DNA of 64,000 bases from Hymenolepis diminuta (lineage: Eukaryota; Platyhelminthes; Cestoda; Cyclophyllidea; Hymenolepididae), in NCBI GenBank assembly GCA_900708905.1, contig CAADRB010000002.1, positions 297,426 through 361,425 on the forward strand, written 5' to 3'. Of the stretch, positions 20,201-33,984 are shown piece after piece. Position 1 is the first letter of the stretch. Every line of letters begins with the position of its first letter. Both the position numbers and the translations under genes were made by a program. The notes beneath the pieces were generated by a model that saw only the letters and a list, made by a program, of their open reading frames with translations, searched no databases and was not told where the DNA came from.

Positions 20201-22950
20201 GCTAATCAATTCATTCAAGACACTATCTCCTCTCAATGGACCTAAGTTGTTCATAAACAGATCAAAATTGATTCAAATTTATTGAAAACTATGCTCAGCA
20301 AGTCAGAAGACGTCAGAGATAACAGTCCTAGCTAGGTCACATCTTAGTATATTATTCAAATTACAACTGCATAGACTAACAAACAGGATAAAATTGACTG
20401 CGAGTAGAAGTCAATCGTACTGAGGTCCTGAATAACGCATACATCTAACCTTTTATTGACAACAGGTAATACTCAATGACTTTACACAACGACTTTAAAT
20501 GCTCAGAAGAAAGAAGTGAGGAAACCTATCAGACAGTTTTTCTTCCTTTAATTTAAAGAATCTCCCTCTAAGTTTTCCGTACAAAATCAGAAATAAAATG
20601 TAAAGTGATTGCCTATCTAGCAGTTTTAGTGGAGATTGCTCATTTAGAGTCGAGTACAAATATCCAATAATCAATGCGTTTACATATGAAGTCTGTGAAT
20701 GCTGTTCAGTGACATTAAAGATTATCGATTCGGCTTCCTAATAAGTTTAGATTAATGATTGAAGAGCTTTCATTAATAAATGTGCATAATGAATGAGAGA
20801 GGATGAGAATTATTCATTTTTCGTCCTTAAAATTTAAAAGTTATTTCGTGATCCCTGGTAGTAATCTGTGCTATTTTGTTTCTAAGCCATATATGGCAAA
20901 ATATATCTGTTGATGTAAAGTTCCACTAAATCTCAGCTTTGTAGATTGTATGGGGAATGATGAGACTGTATGGGAGTTTTTGAAAAACAGCGAAGTTCAT
21001 ATATCTCGAGCTGCACTAGTTTATGGGGTCGGGTGGTAGTGCATTTTTATCATAGATTAAATTGATGCTAGTAAAAATCAAATGAGTTAACGTGCATTTA
21101 AGCTCATTTAAGCTTCTTATACCTTTTTTATTCTTTGTGCGAAATACATATTTTCTTGCAAAGGGACTATAAATTACAACAATTATGCAGATTCACCTTG
21201 AGTGGACTTTGTTAAAATGCGATAAGCTCGTATTGTCCTGCTAGTATCTCGATATCAGAAGACGACATTTATTCGTCACAGTAGTAATTTTTGCCAACGA
21301 AGAAGTCTACAATAGCAAAGATGGAAGTAGTGTAATCATCTAATCTTTAAAATTTCAGATATATGCCTTCCTTCACTATCAGAAGAATGAGAAATTGTTA
21401 GTGGAATAGAGATAAATATAAACCTCCGTGAAAACTAATATCTAATTCTAATTATTTAAACCTAAATACTAAATGAACGGAAAACTCCGACATGTTCGAA
21501 CAATGGGGGTAACAATCGCAATTTGAGTTTTAGAGTAGGCTTCATTCTTCTTCACTACTTATTACTATACACTCCCTTCCAATTTGTATTCTAAACACGA
21601 TGTTTTTATTTAATGATAATGAATAATAGTAGTGATTTATTGTTAACTACAGAATTATTTATTTATTTTCTTTTACTTAGAGAAAGGGAAATAAAAGTCA
21701 AGATCTTGCAAAAGATCGTTGATTCCTCAAGTGGCCGGGACATCCTATGAAGAGATGAGACATTCAAAAAACTCTACGAACTTGTCTTCAACTTGAATCT
21801 GAGACAACAAGTTCCACACTCTTCACATGATGATCTTCTCACTGCTTTGACCTCCCCTATCAACACGACTGATTTTTCATCTAATATCATTGAACAATCA
21901 TTGCGATTAATAATGATAATGTTTGACTCTCAGAATACTCATTAAAGAAAGATGAAACTGATCGACTCCTGAGTAAATTTAACAAGCTTGACGTGGCTAC
22001 TGTAGAAATGATACCAATAGTGAAATTATTCATTGAGATAATAATGCCTTTTCACTTATTAGTAACAATTTGTAATGCTTAATCTTAGTTTTATTATAAT
22101 ATTATGCACGTTTATTTAGAACGATAATGTAATGTACGTCGGTAGATTATTAATCACCATGCACGTATGCCATGCCGGAGGTCACGAATTTCATATCCAT
22201 TGGTGCAGAGTGAATGGAATGTCCTGGTTAAATCTGACCGATATAGAGAATGACAGCTTTTGAGTTTCTCAACAGGGAGACTCGAAGATGCTACTCTCAG
22301 CCAAAAACATACGTTAGAAAGTGGTCTTAAATGGGCTTGAAAAATTATAATAACAATAGTGTACATCACACTATTCAAACAATTATAAGATACGTGATTT
22401 AAAGAAGGAACGGGAAAATTAGGTCTAGGAGGTAGGAAATTTTGCTTCATTAGTGAGATCCTTTGAAGAGACCTTCATTAAATCTATTGTAAATATGTCG
22501 TGTTTCGATCACTCTTAGCTAAACCAAAACAACTTGACGAAACAGAGAATGGAAAGTCTTATTCAAGCGCTACTCTTATGGAGTATTCAACTGGCAGCTT
22601 CGTACATTACAATTTTTGCTCAAATTCCTTTGAGGTGCGGATTTATGTATTTATCGTTATATAAACTACGAAAAAAGAAACTACAGTACTAATTGTGCAA
22701 AAACCGTCTGGTCAAGACGGACATTAATTAACGAAAGGAAGAAAATGATATTTAAAAGAGATGTAAGTTCGACATTAAAATAGTATTATTTCATTTGATT
22801 TCGTCACTTCTATAGTTTATCGGTTCATATTATAATATTCCGAAGTTTAAATTTCAATTACTTCGCCTGAATTTCTGGGCGCTAGTTCATGCAAAAGATG
22901 TACAGAGCTTATTGATTTGTTGAAGAAAATTAGAATGATTTCACAACTTT
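17229..22950. other. Intergenic; fragments of coding-like sequence but no recognisable gene
   Basis: No gene model could be built. Short frames of unknown nature lie at 18528-18713 and 19237-19599 on the plus strand. A minus-strand stretch near 20100-20270 reads as ordinary protein (LGPLRGDSVLNELIS) before meeting stops. A plus-strand frame at about 21680-21950 is open except for one TGA. These look like eroded mobile-element or pseudogene sequence, without family assignment. Confidence 0.4.
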
Positions 22951-23165
22951 TAACTGTGGGAGGCGATTGAAATCGTCCACGTAAGGTTCAGAAAGTGATA
23001 AGGCGAAGGGAGTCAAAAAGATGCTGAAAGTAACGTCAGAGTATCGAAAATTTTTATTTGATTCTTGAATTCAGGTTGCGCAATATTTACTTAATTGTCA
23101 GTTTATGATCCAAAATTCAAATTTCATGATGTGCCTTTCCAGTACTTATTGACCATTTTTGTAAT
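22951..23165 (-). repeat. Dispersed ~300 bp repeat, copy D
   Basis: In reverse orientation to the copies at 40.4 and 49.4 kb. Shares gggagtcaaaaagatgctga, gttgcgcaatatttactta and a block near ccaaaattcaaatttcatgat in the same order as the copy at 48.1 kb. Confidence 0.6.
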
Positions 23166-26100
23166 TGAGAAGTATCAGTGCTACCACTTTAATTTTCTCC
23201 CAACGATTGAGTAGGCGAAATGATCTTACATGATATTCAGAAGCTTACACTGACAATATGTGCCACACAATTTATCCGCGTTTTTTATTCTTTTAGTAGA
23301 ATGATACAAGCTGCAATGGTGTAGACATAACAAGACATTTGAAAGCGCTCATTTTTGATTAAGTTATATTGCTTTTTCAAGCGTTTGACTAAGTTATTTC
23401 TAAAGATCCAGAAACGCCGGGCCGAATAAAATAATTTATTGCTTGGCTGAAGTTCTTACGTCTTAATCAACCTGTTGATAACTTAACCATAATATTTACA
23501 TTTGAACAAGTAACTATATGGGTGAAACATGGGAAAACCATCACTGATAAGACCCAGGTGGCGGAATATCTGAAAATCCTCTTCCATTTTCCAATACTCC
23601 AGTCTAAATGTTTACACCAACACGCTGTTGATATAATATTCAGCCAGCCCTCAAAGCAGCATTCCACGGAGCAGTCGCAAGTACATCGATAAATATTTCT
23701 TTCCCTGATGACATTTTAAAGTATTATTCTGGTAAAACCGGTAATATGAGAATTTTTGAAAAATTTGGATAATCTCGCCGACTTGCATTTAGGACCATTG
23801 TCATTAAAAGTAACAACAAAGGAGACTGTTTTTCAGGCTTGTCCACCGACACGAAACCTGCCTACCCGCTGTTTGAAATTCGATCTTTACCATTCTCCGC
23901 TCATTCGACCTTCGGAATTTTTAAGTACAGATATTAGATATTCAATGTGACAATAATTATACATGCTAAAAGTACAAAAAAATAAACGTGATTACGAATG
24001 AATTTGCATTATGGTTTAGAAATATGTTCATATTTATTTGAAATGGGGAATTGTAAGCATGTATTTACTCGCAAAAATTAAGAGTAAAAAGCCTGAGGAA
24101 ATGTCTGTAGTTTCTGTTATAATGTCTAAATATAGTTGTCGTCAGAGGAATTAAACGGTGTTTTCTCATTAGATCTTTACTGGTATAAAAATTTGAAAAT
24201 CCAATTTTCATTATCACAGCTTAAATTAATAATATCAACATAATTTGTACTTGTTAAATTTCAAATTGTTGATTTCAATTTCTATCAGAATTCAAAATTA
24301 ACATCATTTGACAAAAATTTAAATAGTATGCGGATAATTAGATCTGTATTTCACAAAGTTTTCATTAAAAGATGTATGAAGATTTAAAATTCTCATTATT
24401 ATGCATCCTGTTCGTTTTATGAAGATGAAATCTTCATATGATCACTTTGTTGATGGGGGTTACCGGAATTGGCTAGGTTAAGAATCTGTTTCACACACTT
24501 ATTTGGGCTTGCAAATAACGTCCTGGGATCTTTCTGTCACATCCCTACCGTGGTCAATTGAGATGCATTCAGAGGATATGGCACACGTGGACAAATCGAT
24601 CAGTCCCGCAAGGGAGGTAGATAAATGGGTAACAGTGAGTCAACCGAAGTTAAAGATTTCATTGGTGAATATCCTTTCATAGAGTGTTCTTCTCCATGTT
24701 GTACAAACTAAATTACAAATGTCAAATTAAGACCACATTTCGAACAACTCGACATTAATCAAGATAAGAATTTGTTTTGGATGAAATACTTTCACTTACC
24801 CGTATATTTAATTAAGAACATATGAGATATACCAAGGTCATAATTCAATAATTGTTATTAATGTAACTTGTTTATCTGTTGGTATAAAATTAGATCATTT
24901 GACTTGTTTACTTATATACATGTACATCTTCACATATCAAAGGTTATATCCTTATTTGCCTACTAATATAGCCTGTAAGTCCCAGAACTTGTAATGACAA
25001 GGTATTTCCGTATAGTTATAAGACACACGGTAAAGGGCACCGCCAAAACTAAATACAAAGTAACCAATCATCTTCTACTCTCTCAACATATACCAATCAC
25101 AGGCCACTCCACGGATAGAACTAATGACGGCGACCAAGGAACATCCAACCAAAGGGGTGCCAACCTGTGAAGAGAAGAAAAAGGTCTAAACGACTGGATC
25201 ACGCTAGAAACCGGCGTGCGAGTGGAGCATATGTCTCCTCGGTACTCGGCCTCCATCATCACTATTTGCCTACATGTACAAGCCCAACTCTAACTGTTAT
25301 CCCAAGCTAATCTCTGAACAATTACTCACTGACTAATCCTCGCTTTACTACACTACTAATTGTAAGTAAAACCACCCTACCGCAATAAAACTTCCTGTTA
25401 ACTTTCGGCTGTTCTTGCAGTAAACCTGGCTCAAACTGCTGCTCTGGTAACGACCTGTAGATTCATTACCATCAACAAATATGCAAAATTTGTAAATTAT
25501 TAATTATAAAATAGGCTATTTAGATTTCCTTATATAACAATTTTCCTTCTTTGTCTAACACGGTGAAATATTATTTTGATTTATTCTAATACAGCATTGC
25601 CCATAAGTACTTTCTTTAAATTGGGAATGATCGATTTCGAGAAATTTCATGCGGTGCAGGCTCCACTTTAAGCAGCAATACGTCTAGGTAAATTAATTTG
25701 AGTCAACGTAATTACCCACTAGCGCAGTGTTTAACATATTCGTCTGTGGTCAATCACTTTCCACATTTTCGATGCCAACCAATGCAAACAAAGGGAGTCG
25801 AATGGTCCAACGTACTGTTCGCGTCTGACTAATAAAAGTGATAGCAGAATTATAGTTCCCTGTCACACAGTTTCAATGAAACTGCTCAAATACCCAAGAC
25901 TTGGGCGAAGAATGCTATTCTTCGTTTTATATATCATTCTGTAAGTATTTATTGCCTGGAAGTGATAACTGACCGTCCTAAATTTAAATAGACTATCAGT
26001 AAAGTTAAACAAATTCTCCATCTAATTAAACCAGCGCGAACTCTGTCGCTGCTGCACATTATCCTCTCCCACTAGAAAAGGAACCAAATGTATTTGCACA

Positions 26101-29100
26101 CACACAAATACTACTGTCTGTCTTTTCAACTCCGAAAATTAATCTGGACTCTGGCCAGCTGTCCATGAATTCTGCCAATAAACTCCCTCACATTAGCTAA
26201 TTACCCACTTAAAATGTTACCACCTCTTCCGAGAACCTTAGTAACTTCGATCAATTTGGTTAGTAAAGGAATACTATGGGAGGCACCGTTAACAGGAGGA
26301 AACGTTATTTAACTGCTAGAATAGATGTTTCTGTTTTGCTTTAAATCTCTTTTGAACCTGAATCGGGGAAAATGGAACTTGTTTAAGATCGATAATTAAA
26401 TACTGAGAATTATAGTTTAAAAATTGGCCAGATTATTAATCCTTGATCACATATACCATAAATCGCCCAATTCTCCAGTTTTAAAACCAAGGGTGGAGGG
26501 GTTGTTAGAATCGAAGTTGCCTCTGAGAGTCGCAGACAGGTGATAGAGGACAATAAACAAAGTTATCCAAAGGATGATTGCTATTACGTTTTTCAGAGTA
26601 AAAATTGCATTATCGAAATAATATATTAAATGTCAAATTCGATAGACAATGGGATTTGTTTCATAGATTATAAATAAATACACTTCTCCAGTATAGACAA
26701 GACACCTAGGATCTCTGTTCTAAAAAGGCAATGTTTTTCTCTATGATATAAGTCCTCTTAATCGTCGAAAATTAGAGCTTAATTGTTTGTTGGACAAAAT
26801 AGGACATGAATAAGGTCAATAATTATAAAATATAGTAGATTGTAAATAAAGAGCAAAGTGGTCGAACTTCACATCCCTGGCTACGTATATCGTAAATCAT
26901 CGAACCTACCACTTATTAACGCCCCCCACTGTAGACCGCTGTAGAACAAAAAGTCTCTATATAATATCGGATTAACTTCTACAGTCTAATTTATTATAAT
27001 GATATTGAAAAATCAAGTTGACGTTTCCATTACATTCATATCCACCTTAATCATGAGCATCCCAAATATCTGTTTTCAGCCAGTCCATCCAGAAGGGTGC
27101 AGAGCTAAAGTGCCTCATTGGACAATTTTCCTTCGCACCGAGACAAAGCAAACCCTTTGATTGCCGCGGTTATGGTGTAAATGAAATCATTTCAGGATGA
27201 TAGAAGAGTGTTAAAATTGGCGTATGAGCACAGTTTCCATTTCTCATCATATCGATTCGCCAATTTCGCTAATGGTGTAGTAATTTAATCCCCATAGAAT
27301 TCATGTGTGATCATATTGTAATAGAAATTATATTCCACGCTATTAGTGTTATTATCAGTTTGTACCTTTGAAAAAGCATTGGCCATGAGATCGATATAAT
27401 TCATTACATATTAAGTTAAGGGAGGAACTAACAGTGCTGAAGATATCAATCAGCAGAAGAAATATGCAAATATCATTTAGGTGATTTCCTTTTGTAAGCT
27501 TTCTGTAACCTCTACTTCCACTGTTTTTAAACTGTGCCAAAGGCTGATTAAAGTATTTGGAAATGTTATCTCGCCAACAACTTCACTAGTAGGAGTAACT
27601 GGAATTATCACAGTACAAACGAAGCGAATGTAATAGATGACAGAAGAAGTGGATAATATTTTGGACGTGATTAATATAAGAACCACAGAGGTACCGTCGA
27701 AATGTATGCATTAGGCAGGCACACACTGAAACAGGTGTATTGATGTTACATCGCACAAAATAATTCATGGACTTCGTGCAGGAATTTATATAAGGAATGC
27801 AGATAGGAATGAGACCCCACACGGATGTTGTATATGCGACAAACGGATCATGAGACCCAGTGAGGTTTGTGGGCCATTATACTGACTAATAACGAACACG
27901 GAGTGAAATATGATACAAATGGACAAACTTGGGTTAAAGGACAACATGATATTAAGCCCACAGTATATCACTTAGTTAAATCACAAAATTCTTCCTGACG
28001 GATTAGCCAGAGAACGATAAGAATAAAGCACAAAGGAGTTGATATAAGCATAGTTCATTACAAACCCTTAATCACCTTCAGCTATCTACCAAAATAGTTA
28101 CAGAAATTAAATTTGAAAGCTGCATTCTTGAGATTGTGCAAATTGGCTATAGTATTTGAAATGCAAAGGTGAAGATTGTTGCGCAAACACTTCCAAAGAT
28201 TAATTGAAGAAGCTGACGGATCAAAATAAAGCACGGTCAGGCGAATATTATGGTTTACACTTCTCATCAACTGACTCAGAGGCATGAGTAATGTTAGGGT
28301 CATTTCATTTCTAATTAAAACGAAGTCCAAAAGCGGAAAAATCGGCTCATTAAATCATCATTATTGCTCAGGTGTTCGAGTCTGGGCTCGGACGAGTAAA
28401 AAGGACGCAAATACGGTCAATATTTTTTAGTACTGCACTGGATAAATCTGACCAGAGAAGAGCGTTTTTAAAAGGTATACTTATAGCGTGCTATCTCAAC
28501 TATCACCTTTTTAAAATTTTACAATCACCGCCCAAGATAAGGAGAGGTTGCCGATTGTAGGGGTTTATCAAACACAGCGAAAATCTGGTGGTTCGAGAGG
28601 TCGGGATCGCCAATGGTGGGATGCATGAATCTACTGTTGGAGTTCTTATATTTTAGAAGTGAAGACAAACAAATCGGGTCAGACGACGGCAAATGTCCGA
28701 TCAGTTATGACACATAGACTGAGCGAGTGTTTTCTGTGTTTGATATTCAGGTTACTTGATTGGAGTTCATAATTGACGCATCGAGGTAACGAACTTCAGC
28801 TAATTATCAGTAAGAAACTTGAGAAATATTTACAAGAAAAATTAACAAGACAATTTTCACGAAAATATCGATGAAAATTTAAATGAAATTATTCAATTAT
28901 GAAATAAAATGAAGCTTGAACATTTTAATTCGGGGAAGTTGTAGTGGACGTAGTCACCACGAGGGAATATATGGAAAACGTTAGATGCAACATCTAAATA
29001 CGAGTGTTAGAAAACGCTCTCCTAAATAGGCTTAAGCGCTAAGTGTGAGTGTCTTATATTTTGATCAAATTCCGATATAAAGGCAAATAGAGTTAATTCC

Positions 29101-29170
29101 TATTTCCTTTAAGTCAATTACTGTTGTGAAAACTGCCATCACTTGGTTAGCTGTGTAAAAAAACGGATGG
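23166..29170. other. Intergenic; no intact gene; possible element fragments
   Basis: No supported coding gene. A compositionally distinct segment at about 24972-25460 could be a solo LTR. Five overlapping hydrophobic minus-strand frames occupy 27355-28330. Neither could be assigned to a family. Confidence 0.4.
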
Positions 29171-29179
29171 GTTATTACT

Positions 29180-30570
29180 TATCATCACAGAACCTGATTA
29201 ACCCACTTTGAAGGCAGTTAGAGAATCGAACTGAAATCAAATGATTCAAAGGTTCACAAATTGCTGACAAGGAAGGTAGAAAACTGCTGTGGCAGCTAAT
29301 TAATTCCGGAAAAGAACGAAGAGGTTGGACATCGGTTGGAGATGTCATGTTTAAAATAGCTCGAATTCATTCAGGGCCAGGATGGCGACCTTCCAAGTCG
29401 TAAACGAAGCCAAGATCTTTTGTGGGTTTCAAAATTCACACTTTACTGCCTCAGATGGAATCCAAAATCGGTAACGAGTTCAAGCAAACATCCAATTCGA
29501 TCTTTCAGTTCTTTCTCCTTTCACCCAACTACTATGACATCGTACAGATATGCAGCTGTGCTCATTAGTACATTGATCGTATTGTCCATTATATGTTGGA
29601 AGCTGACAGGGACCATTTTCACCCCTAACGGAAGTCTAGTAAATGATGTAGACTCCAGTACGTATTAATGGTCAGATGTTCACAACATTCTGGTTTGTCC
29701 TCAACCTCCAGACAAGTCTCCGAAAAATCCAACTCTTCAAAACATATCCCATCGTTGAGAGCTGCAGATATATCTTTATCAACTGGATGAGAATGGTGGT
29801 AATCTCCAAGACCTGCATTCAGACAAGTGGAAAAATGGCACATAAACGAACACTGCAATTCTGTTTTCCTGCTAACACAATTGGTGGGGCCCATTTAAAG
29901 TAGGATACCGGTTGCAGCACACCAATTCTTCCTCTTCCCAGTATATGTGAGAACTCTTCCTGTACGCTTTGTAAAGCAGAGAAGAGAACTGGGCATCTTC
30001 TTTCAGGCATAGGGTTGCTTTCATTTTCATGCATTGATCTAGGCTGTCCCTAAAAACCGAAGAAGCTCGTTGTATTATACCCTGCTCATCGTCAATCGTT
30101 CCAATATTAGAGTCGCTTCTTAAATCTCTTTTATCAGCAGGATCATTGAAATGCTTCAAGTTATTTGTATTCCTCTTTCTGACCTTCCAGCTGGTTGTCG
30201 ATTCGTCGCTGAGTTTCAAGTGATTTTCGGCAAGGAAGTGGGTGATCTGTTTCAGCAGCTTCAATTCATTCAACTGATCGAGACCCAGAAGATCCAAGCC
30301 ACGTCGATTTGTTACGAAGCCTTGTGCAGTAATTTGCTGATCACCGCCACAAACTTAACAGTCAAGTTCATCTCCCAGTTTCAAGATGACACTAGAAGCC
30401 ATTTGGGTTGCGTAGTTTGTCGGTTTCGGCTAGGACAACCCAAGGTTCTCCATGTCTTTCTTGGCATCAAAGTGATGTCAATGGCTGTATCTAACTGTAG
30501 CTTGACTTTCTTATTAAGGTTACATGCCCTCGCCTGGTAGAACTTCCGTCCTCATTGGTTAAACTGACAA
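29180..30570 (-). pseudogene. pol remnant of Gypsy relic I: protease, linker, reverse transcriptase
   Basis: Protease: VKLQLDTAIDITL with the catalytic DTA (30483-30500). Linker: LLGLDQLNELKLL near 30290. Reverse transcriptase begins with KWAPPIVLAGKQNCSVRLCA (about 29910-29850). It continues through STCLNAGLGDYHHSHPVDKD and LTINTYWSLH, then TRLPLGVKMVPVSFQHIMD after a frameshift near 29640. The polymerase motif usually YLDD reads YLYD (about 29537-29549). The connection region ends with GRHPGPE, IRAILNMTSPTDVQPLRSFP and ICEPLNHLI (29200-29390). Many frameshifts and stops; certainly inactive. Confidence 0.85.
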
Positions 30571-30639
30571 CACTGAGAGGATTAAAAGGTCAAGAAGGCT
30601 TCCCAATAATCTTCTTTTTCTTCAAATGACCCTTCGTAC

Positions 30640-31445
30640 CACTCCCGCATTTCACTTCTTTACACCTCTCTTTCCACAGACTTTACAAATATGATTTCTC
30701 TAAGCACAATCTCGGTAATAGGGCACTTCTAGCCCAACCAGCATGGTGATGGGAGTTTCTTGCTTGAAATATTCCCCTGCCTGTTCTTCTTCCTGGACGG
30801 TTGTACATTTCTTCCGACATAACCATATTCACCGGCGTCCTACTCGATCATAGCTGTGTCATCTAGGACGGTGTCCATTCTTCGACCCTCATCACTAAAA
30901 TCCAATAAGATGATATCATGATTTTGTTCAATTATTTTGAGAATTCTTACACGGACATCCGCATGGCAGGAATCCCACTGTCCACAAAAGAAGAAAAGGC
31001 GTCTAAAGCGATCGTTTGAAATGCATCTGAAGTCCGGTTGTTCAAAAATGTCATTTATCCCAGTAACATAATCAATCCAGTCTTCATCAGGCATCTTAGT
31101 CAATACTTGACGTCTGAAACACTTGAAAAATGCCCGTGATTCTGCGCCGAACAGTTCGTAAAGGAGATATACTACTCCCCTGAATTTGAGATCAACCAGT
31201 TCCCTTGGACGAATATAGCGTTTTAGCTTCTTGTGGACCGTGGTCTCCAATCGCCGTCTAATTGAGGAGTCCAATTCTTTTCTTCTCGGGGGTGTCAGCC
31301 AGGTCTTTTCTGAACACATGGTTCTATATATACAAAAAATTGTTATTGAAAGTAAGATCCGCCTCTGGATCATGGCGAAATTCACTGGTCTGTAAGACAA
31401 GGTCGTCGTGGCACAGCGCAATGATGAAATTTTATGATTATCCAT
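30640..31445 (-). pseudogene. gag-like frame plus CCHC remnant of Gypsy relic I
   Basis: A 201-codon open frame (31445-30840) ends in DDTAMIE, which matches the end of the Gag capsid-like domain in animal Gypsy elements; the preceding CGQWDSCHADVRVRILKIIE also fits. About 150 bases further on, in another frame, PYYRDCA and HICKVCGKRG are the remains of CCHC zinc knuckles (30661-30740), now separated by a stop. The frame is the longest intact piece of any element here, but it lacks a continuous knuckle. Confidence 0.75.
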
Positions 31446-33984
31446 GATGGAGGTTCAGATACTCCGTAAATAAATTAGTTTGAAGAAACTTTCCTGTTGT
31501 TTTTGCAGCAGAATTTCTCTGTTCCATGTGTTTCATGAAATGTTCATGTTGTTTTTCCATGATTTGTTCAATGTTGTCTGTTTTTGAGGACGTTTTCTGA
31601 ATCCTTTTTAAATTATCGAACTATTTTTCAAAACCACAGCAAAAAATAATGTAATTCTTGCTAAAAATCGCAAAATATTCCCAAAAATAGCATTAGAGAG
31701 GGAAGTAGAAGACAAACTTAAAGACGTAAAAAATTTATATACTGCGGTCCATTTGCTTTGGATAAATTATGCAATGTACGGAGTTATTCATCAATTCAGA
31801 TAAACAATTTCATTAATAAACATTATTTTCAATATAACAGGAAAGAAAATATAAAACAAAATCTTAATATCGTCATAGAAAAAATATTATATAATTTGCA
31901 AACATACGTTTTCTCCTTAACAGGGAAGTTAATCAAACTTGATTCCTCGTGTTTAAAAGAGATTTTATCATGTGATCGGACAATGAGAGCCTGGATACCA
32001 GAATTCCAAGACTGAAATCTTCAAATTCTACTTTCCCCTTCCCTTACATAATGCTTTATTGCAAGTCGTACAACCTCTGCCTTTGACCAAATAATACAAA
32101 CCTTTCTGATAGATACAAATAGACATAAGTTCAAAATGTCCGTCTGTTTAGGTAAACAAGGAAATTTTTACTATAAGTATGGATACAGAGTTAAAACATT
32201 CACTGGAATACAATTATCTGTTAAAACAAATCAACTATCACTATTATGCTTGCGTATCTTTTCGAGCCCCAAGGAAACGCCTGTCGAAATTCTTTTGCGA
32301 ATATCCAACGCTATTGCTAGACAACAAGACTCTTTCTGTCTGTCACAACCAAGTTCAAATGCATCAAGCGTGTTGTTGATGCGCTGTCCCCGGTTTTCGT
32401 GCAAAAAATCAGCATTCCATTTTGCCAGATTCCACATCCATTTTCTCGTTTCACTTGCGGGTATGTCGAAGATTTCACGACCGACGCTCACTTTGCACCA
32501 CTCGGTTATTTTCTCTATAACGTCTAACTTTGCCTTACTTAATTTTAAACATTCATTTGAAGCTGAAAAGGAAATTTGGCGATTAGAAGCAAATGAACCA
32601 ACCGATATCTCTTTCTTGTAATTCCCTATACTTTTCCACAACAATTTCTTAGAGGTCTAACGTGCAACCATCGGATGTGTGAACGCGCAATTTCTTAGAC
32701 GCCATCGCTGATAATTTAAATGGGCTGAAAGAAACAAACTGATAATACTATAAAAGTAATTACATTTAGTTTTTGTTACGCCTCCCGGACGCCGTAAAAT
32801 ATGCAATAGTACTAATACTGATACAGAGCAAGGAGGCAGAGAGAAGACGTCTGTAGAGTCGTGTTAGCTATGCCACGTAAATAACACGAAAAATTTTACC
32901 ATATAAAGATGACTCATCGTGGATTTGCACTGCTACATCTGTTGGGGGCAACGGACACATTTAGGTCAGTCTTGATAACATCGGCAAGTGAGAGAGTTAG
33001 TTTAATTAAGGGCACATGGTATGGAAATATTAGCAGACTTTCTCTTTCTCCCTCCTCTGTGGTAATTTACGCAAGCGAAATATTTTAATTGTTTCGCATT
33101 TTATAGATAACAGGGTCTGTCCTGCAATGTGCACCAGGTGAACAGAACACGAGATGTTTGTCATCGACTTGACATAGTTTTAGTTATTTCCAATGCATAT
33201 ATGGAGCAATATAACAGTTTGTAGTGTTAGTATCAAAGGGAGCAGATATTTTTCTTAACGTTTTTATTTATAGAATGGCCAACATTCTTAAGGGATTGAT
33301 CAATAAGACAACGGACCTCCGCTTATGCAGAGCTTCAATAATATTTATCTCGTTAAAAATGGAATGGGCGTCTTTCTGAATGAATACAGGCATAAAATTA
33401 TAGGTGATGCAGTGAAAGGCTATGAAAGTAGGCTAATATGCAAGTTTGCAATTGATAAACCAATATCGGAACCAATGCCGTATCACCTCCCAATTCAATT
33501 TTATAAAATTGCTTAAATTAGTGTTTACTTTGTTTAATAGTGAAACGAAAGTATTGAAATAAATAATGAGGTATATTCATTTCTATAAATATCTCTTTTT
33601 ACAAAGTAACCCACTAATGGAGGCTTAATTAAGCTTTTAGGAAATTCGAGAATTTGTACCTTTGCGGTTAGATATGAATTAACCTCTAGGAATTCGTCTT
33701 TGCACTTGATTATATTTAAGTATTATGAAAATCTATTGCCAGCGAGCTTGATTTTATTAAAATTTTGAATACTTATTAGTTCTATGCCCGTAGAAAGGGG
33801 AATTTTCCTGACAACTCTTGAATAGTATCCTGGACCCTCACGACAGCGAATAGCTCTTTCTGTGTTCCCTTTCTTGAAAAGTGTGAATTATTACTATTGG
33901 TTCTGACTTCTAATCGATACGAGCTGTTTTTGCTCAATATGTAGGTGAGAGAGATTAACTATTTGCTACAGTGAATGCTTCCAT
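31446..33984. other. No recognised gene; anonymous frames between Gypsy relics I and II
   Basis: A 137-codon minus-strand frame (32644-32231) and a 161-codon plus-strand frame overlapping it (32136-32621) are the longest. Only one can be coding and neither resembles a family I know. A plus-strand stretch at about 31640-31780 reads like coding sequence (NRKIFPKIALEREVEDKLKD) and may be transposase debris. A 63-codon frame at 33325-33516 is unassigned. Confidence 0.35.

Larger units (their letters stand above)
29180..31445 (-). mobile_element. Ty3/Gypsy LTR retrotransposon relic I (gag, protease, reverse transcriptase), degenerate
   Basis: Read on the minus strand, the order is gag, zinc knuckle, aspartic protease, linker and reverse transcriptase, as in Ty3/Gypsy elements. 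Similarity passes through several frames and is broken by stops, so nothing full-length is encoded. RNase H, integrase and LTRs were not found on either side; the left end fades near 29180. Lies upstream of two other, distinct Gypsy relics. Confidence 0.88.
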
